From: an uncultured Gemmatimonadota bacterium
Lineage (GTDB): Bacteria > Gemmatimonadota > Gemmatimonadetes > Gemmatimonadales > Gemmatimonadaceae
Length of the DNA stretch: 7,240 nucleotides
Assembly: GCA_946479015.1 (NCBI GenBank)
Contig: CAMLEQ010000193.1
Location: 1 to 7,240, forward strand
Direction of reading: 5' to 3'
Below the pieces are notes generated by a model. The model was not told the origin of the DNA and searched no databases. It worked only from the letters and a program-made list of their open reading frames with translations. A program made the position numbers and the translations under genes. Of this stretch, positions 5,748 through 7,240 are shown piece by piece (the first letter of the stretch is position 1; each line of letters opens with the position of its first letter).

Positions 5748-6794
5748 GTGCTCCCATCGCTCACCCTTCCCGTGTCCGACACGGCGTCCCCGCGCGGCGC
5801 GTGCACTCCTCCGACGCTCCGCCTACGGCTCCTGCTCTCACTCGCCGCCGCGGTGTGGGGGGGCGCGATCGCGTACGTGATGCTCTCCCAGCCGCACTTC
5901 TACGGTGACTTCCTGTACCCGTGGACCGCGGCTCGCGCTTTCCTCGCGGGGAGGAGCCCATACCTGGCAATTCCCGGCGGCCCTTACCCGTACACCACGC
6001 CCTTCGCCTACCCGCTTCCGGCGGTGCTCCTCGTGCTCCCGCTCGCGTCGCTCGGCTACGCCGCAGCGGGTGCGCTGTTCTTCGCGCTGTCGTCCGCGCT
6101 GCTCGCGTTCGCGCTCACGAGGGAGGGGTATCACTACCTCCCGATCTTCGCGAGCGCACCGTTTCTCGGAGCGGCGGCACACGCACAGTGGTCGCCGCTC
6201 GTGGTCGGCGCGTCGCTCCTCCCGGGGCTCGGGTTCCTCGCCGTGTGCAAGCCGAATCTCGCCCTGGCCATGGCGTTCCGCAGGCCGACGCTGAGCATCG
6301 TGCTCGGGGGGGCGGTCTTGCTCGCGGCCAGTGTGCTCCTCCGTCCCGGGTGGCCCGGAGAGTGGCTCGCGAACGTCAGCCGAACGAGTATCCACCGGCC
6401 GCCGGTCGCAACCCCTCTCGGCGCATTGATGCTGCTCTCCCTCCTGCGCTGGCGCCGCCCGGAGGCGCGGCTCCTCGCCGCCATGGCGTGTGTTCCCCAG
6501 CTTCTGTTCTGGAGCGATCAGCTCCCGCTGCTGCTCGTTCCTCGGACCCTCAGGCAGTCGCTCTGGTGCTGCATCCTCAGTAGCGCGTCGGTGAACCTCG
6601 CCATGTTCCTCGCGAGGCAGCCCGGGAGCGGCGCGGTCACGTACGGCGGCATCACCGACGGCCTCGTGCGCCACGCGCAGCTCCCGGTGCTCCTCGGCGT
6701 GTATCTTCCCGCGCTCGTGCTCGTGCTGCGGCGCCCGAACACGGGTGAGCTGCCGTCCTGGATGCGCCAGATCGCGCAGCGACTGGCCGCATGA
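5748..6794 (+). CDS. Polytopic membrane glycosyltransferase, GT87/DUF2029-like
   Basis: The predicted protein has 348 residues and several hydrophobic spans: about 28-46, 86-122 and 150-166, then a series to the C-terminus such as TLSIVLGGAVLLAASVLL and LLGVYLPALVLVL. After the first span comes GDFLYPWTAARAFLAGRSPY (residues 53-72), matching the GT87 pattern DF-x-x-x-W-x-A-A-R-x-x-x-x-G-x-x-PY. Asp54 is the candidate catalytic acid of a GT-C fold. Residues 82-95 (YTTPFAYPLPAVLL) and CKPNLALAMAF (168-170 KPN) also match the family. Members use polyprenyl-phosphate sugars outside the membrane to build glycans or glycolipids. It is somewhat short for the family. GTG 5748 has GGAGAG at 5736-5741 with good spacing; GTG 5772 is an alternative. 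The open frame extends further upstream, but that part is a shadow. No promoter or partner gene is recognised. The C-terminus is soluble and basic. Confidence 0.72.
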   Translation: MLPSLTLPVSDTASPRGACTPPTLRLRLLLSLAAAVWGGAIAYVMLSQPHFYGDFLYPWTAARAFLAGRSPYLAIPGGPYPYTTPFAYPLPAVLLVLPLASLGYAAAGALFFALSSALLAFALTREGYHYLPIFASAPFLGAAAHAQWSPLVVGASLLPGLGFLAVCKPNLALAMAFRRPTLSIVLGGAVLLAASVLLRPGWPGEWLANVSRTSIHRPPVATPLGALMLLSLLRWRRPEARLLAAMACVPQLLFWSDQLPLLLVPRTLRQSLWCCILSSASVNLAMFLARQPGSGAVTYGGITDGLVRHAQLPVLLGVYLPALVLVLRRPNTGELPSWMRQIAQRLAA

Positions 6795-6844
6795 TCGCGC
6801 GGGGGACGGGAGCGAGTGCTTCGATTCCGCGCGCGTGGGTGCCC

Positions 6845-6873
6845 TTGAAGTCGCATCCGGGTTGGTTTACATT
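6845..6873 (+). promoter_or_regulatory. Tandem promoter P1 of probable rrn operon (TTGAAG-17-TACATT)
   Basis: TTGAAG at 6845-6850 and TACATT at 6868-6873 have a 17-bp spacer. The -10 is identical to that of the tRNA promoter. A GC-rich stretch (GCTCGCCCC) follows the -10, as in stringently controlled stable-RNA promoters. The assignment is by pattern. Confidence 0.65.
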
Positions 6874-6951
6874 GCTCGCCCCTTGTGGAAAACTCCATGT
6901 GCAGGGTGTCTGGAAGCGGGCACAGCGGCAATTGATCGGGCCGCGATGCCC

Positions 6952-6980
6952 TTGACCAACCGGGACATTGAGTTTACAAT
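6952..6980 (+). promoter_or_regulatory. Tandem promoter P2 of probable rrn operon (TTGACC-17-TACAAT)
   Basis: TTGACC at 6952-6957 and TACAAT at 6975-6980 have a 17-bp spacer. The -35 equals that of the tRNA promoter, and the -10 begins 107 nt after the P1 -10. Both hexamers are close to the sigma-70 consensus in an otherwise GC-rich context. Confidence 0.72.
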
Positions 6981-7085
6981 TCAAGGCTGTCGCGATCGAG
7001 GAATCGGTTGTGACGCTGGCTGGCGGGGGGAGCGGACTGCTCTCACAGGTTGCGGTCGGCGCTGGGTGCCGCGAGGCGGCCGGGG

Positions 7086-7114
7086 TTGACAAGCGACTTC
7101 AAGCCAGCTAGCTT
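7086..7114 (+). promoter_or_regulatory. Tandem promoter P3 of probable rrn operon (TTGACA-17-TAGCTT)
   Basis: A perfect consensus -35 TTGACA at 7086-7091 is separated by 17 bp from TAGCTT at 7109-7114. Transcription should begin near 7121, directly before a small hairpin. It is the most proximal of three tandem promoters. The stretch 6795-7240 holds no gene that I can support; it contains these promoters and the leader. Confidence 0.75.
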
Positions 7115-7122
7115 AAGTGACT

Positions 7123-7136
7123 GTCGCGAAAGCGAC
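7123..7136 (+). other. Leader hairpin with GNRA tetraloop
   Basis: GTCGC (7123-7127) pairs with GCGAC (7132-7136) around loop GAAA, a GNRA tetraloop. It lies at or a few bases after the predicted P3 start site, so it would cap the 5' end of the P3 transcript. Confidence 0.6.
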
Positions 7137-7141
7137 TACGA

Positions 7142-7153
7142 GCTGTTTGAAAA
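7142..7153 (+). promoter_or_regulatory. boxA-like antitermination element in rrn leader
   Basis: GCTGTTTGAAAA at 7142-7153 closely resembles the rRNA leader boxA form TGCTCTTTGAAAA, bound by NusB/S10 (NusE) to prevent premature Rho termination. Its place, about 20 nt after a strong promoter with no open reading frame following, supports an rRNA operon leader. Confidence 0.6.
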
Positions 7154-7202
7154 TCGAATTCGAGAGACGGTTGTGCGAGGCGAACTCGTGGATCCCGCGC
7201 TC

Positions 7203-7235
7203 GTTCAGGGCGAGGGGGAGAGTTCAGACCTGAAC
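7203..7235 (+). repeat. Repeated GTTCAG with competing hairpins before the right edge
   Basis: GTTCAG occurs at 7203-7208 and 7222-7227, and CTGAAC at 7230-7235 can pair with either copy. The distal option is a 7-bp stem, GTTCAGG/CCTGAAC, with a 19-nt loop. The proximal one is a 5-bp stem, GTTCA/TGAAC, with a 4-nt loop. In an rRNA leader such structures can act in processing or in folding of the 16S 5' end. Confidence 0.4.
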
Positions 7236-7240
7236 AATCA

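Noticed and set aside
6745..7089. Plus-strand open frame of 114 codons
   Set aside because: It begins within the end of the glycosyltransferase gene and runs across two promoter pairs; its composition is not protein-like.
1..7240. CRISPR array, insertion sequence, integrase or toxin-antitoxin system
   Set aside because: No regularly spaced repeats, transposase or integrase motifs, or paired small toxin/antitoxin genes were seen on either strand.

Overview
This is a very GC-rich bacterial window with dense plus-strand coding. The gene content fits a diderm with an LPS-type outer membrane: LptE, a stand-alone heptose-1-phosphate adenylyltransferase and a LolB-like lipoprotein. The style of these genes and a HEAT-repeat/cyclophilin fusion suggest Gemmatimonadota. 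That placement is an inference from gene content, because no taxonomic marker is complete in the window.

Positions 1-4554 hold a tightly packed plus-strand gene run. It contains the 3' part of a HEAT-repeat peptidyl-prolyl isomerase, a LolB/DUF4292-like lipoprotein, LptE, a small single-pass DUF4845-like protein, RfaE2, RNase PH and the XTP/dITP pyrophosphatase RdgB. Neighbouring genes overlap by 4 to 20 nt or are separated by a few tens of bases, so this is probably one translationally coupled operon. It combines envelope building (protein folding, LPS transport, heptose activation) with RNA and nucleotide quality control.

Positions 4551-4941 form a tRNA unit. A promoter of the form TTGACC-17-TACATT has its -35 box lying over the rdgB stop codon. 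Three tRNAs follow, Pro(TGG), Arg(TCT) and Lys(CTT), and then a strong intrinsic terminator. RNase PH trims tRNA 3' ends, so the gene order may be functionally sensible.

Positions 4942-5747 contain no intact gene. On the minus strand there are remains of a protein with a membrane segment and a zinc ribbon. They are split across reading frames and one expected cysteine is replaced, so this looks like a decaying gene, or a gene disrupted by sequence errors.

Positions 5748-6794 encode a multi-pass membrane protein resembling the GT87/DUF2029 polyprenyl-phosphate-sugar mannosyltransferases. Positions 6795-7240 hold no gene. They contain three tandem promoters, each with an exact 17-bp spacer, followed by a GNRA hairpin, a boxA-like element and further leader structure. 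This is best read as the control region of a ribosomal RNA operon whose 16S gene should begin just beyond the right edge.
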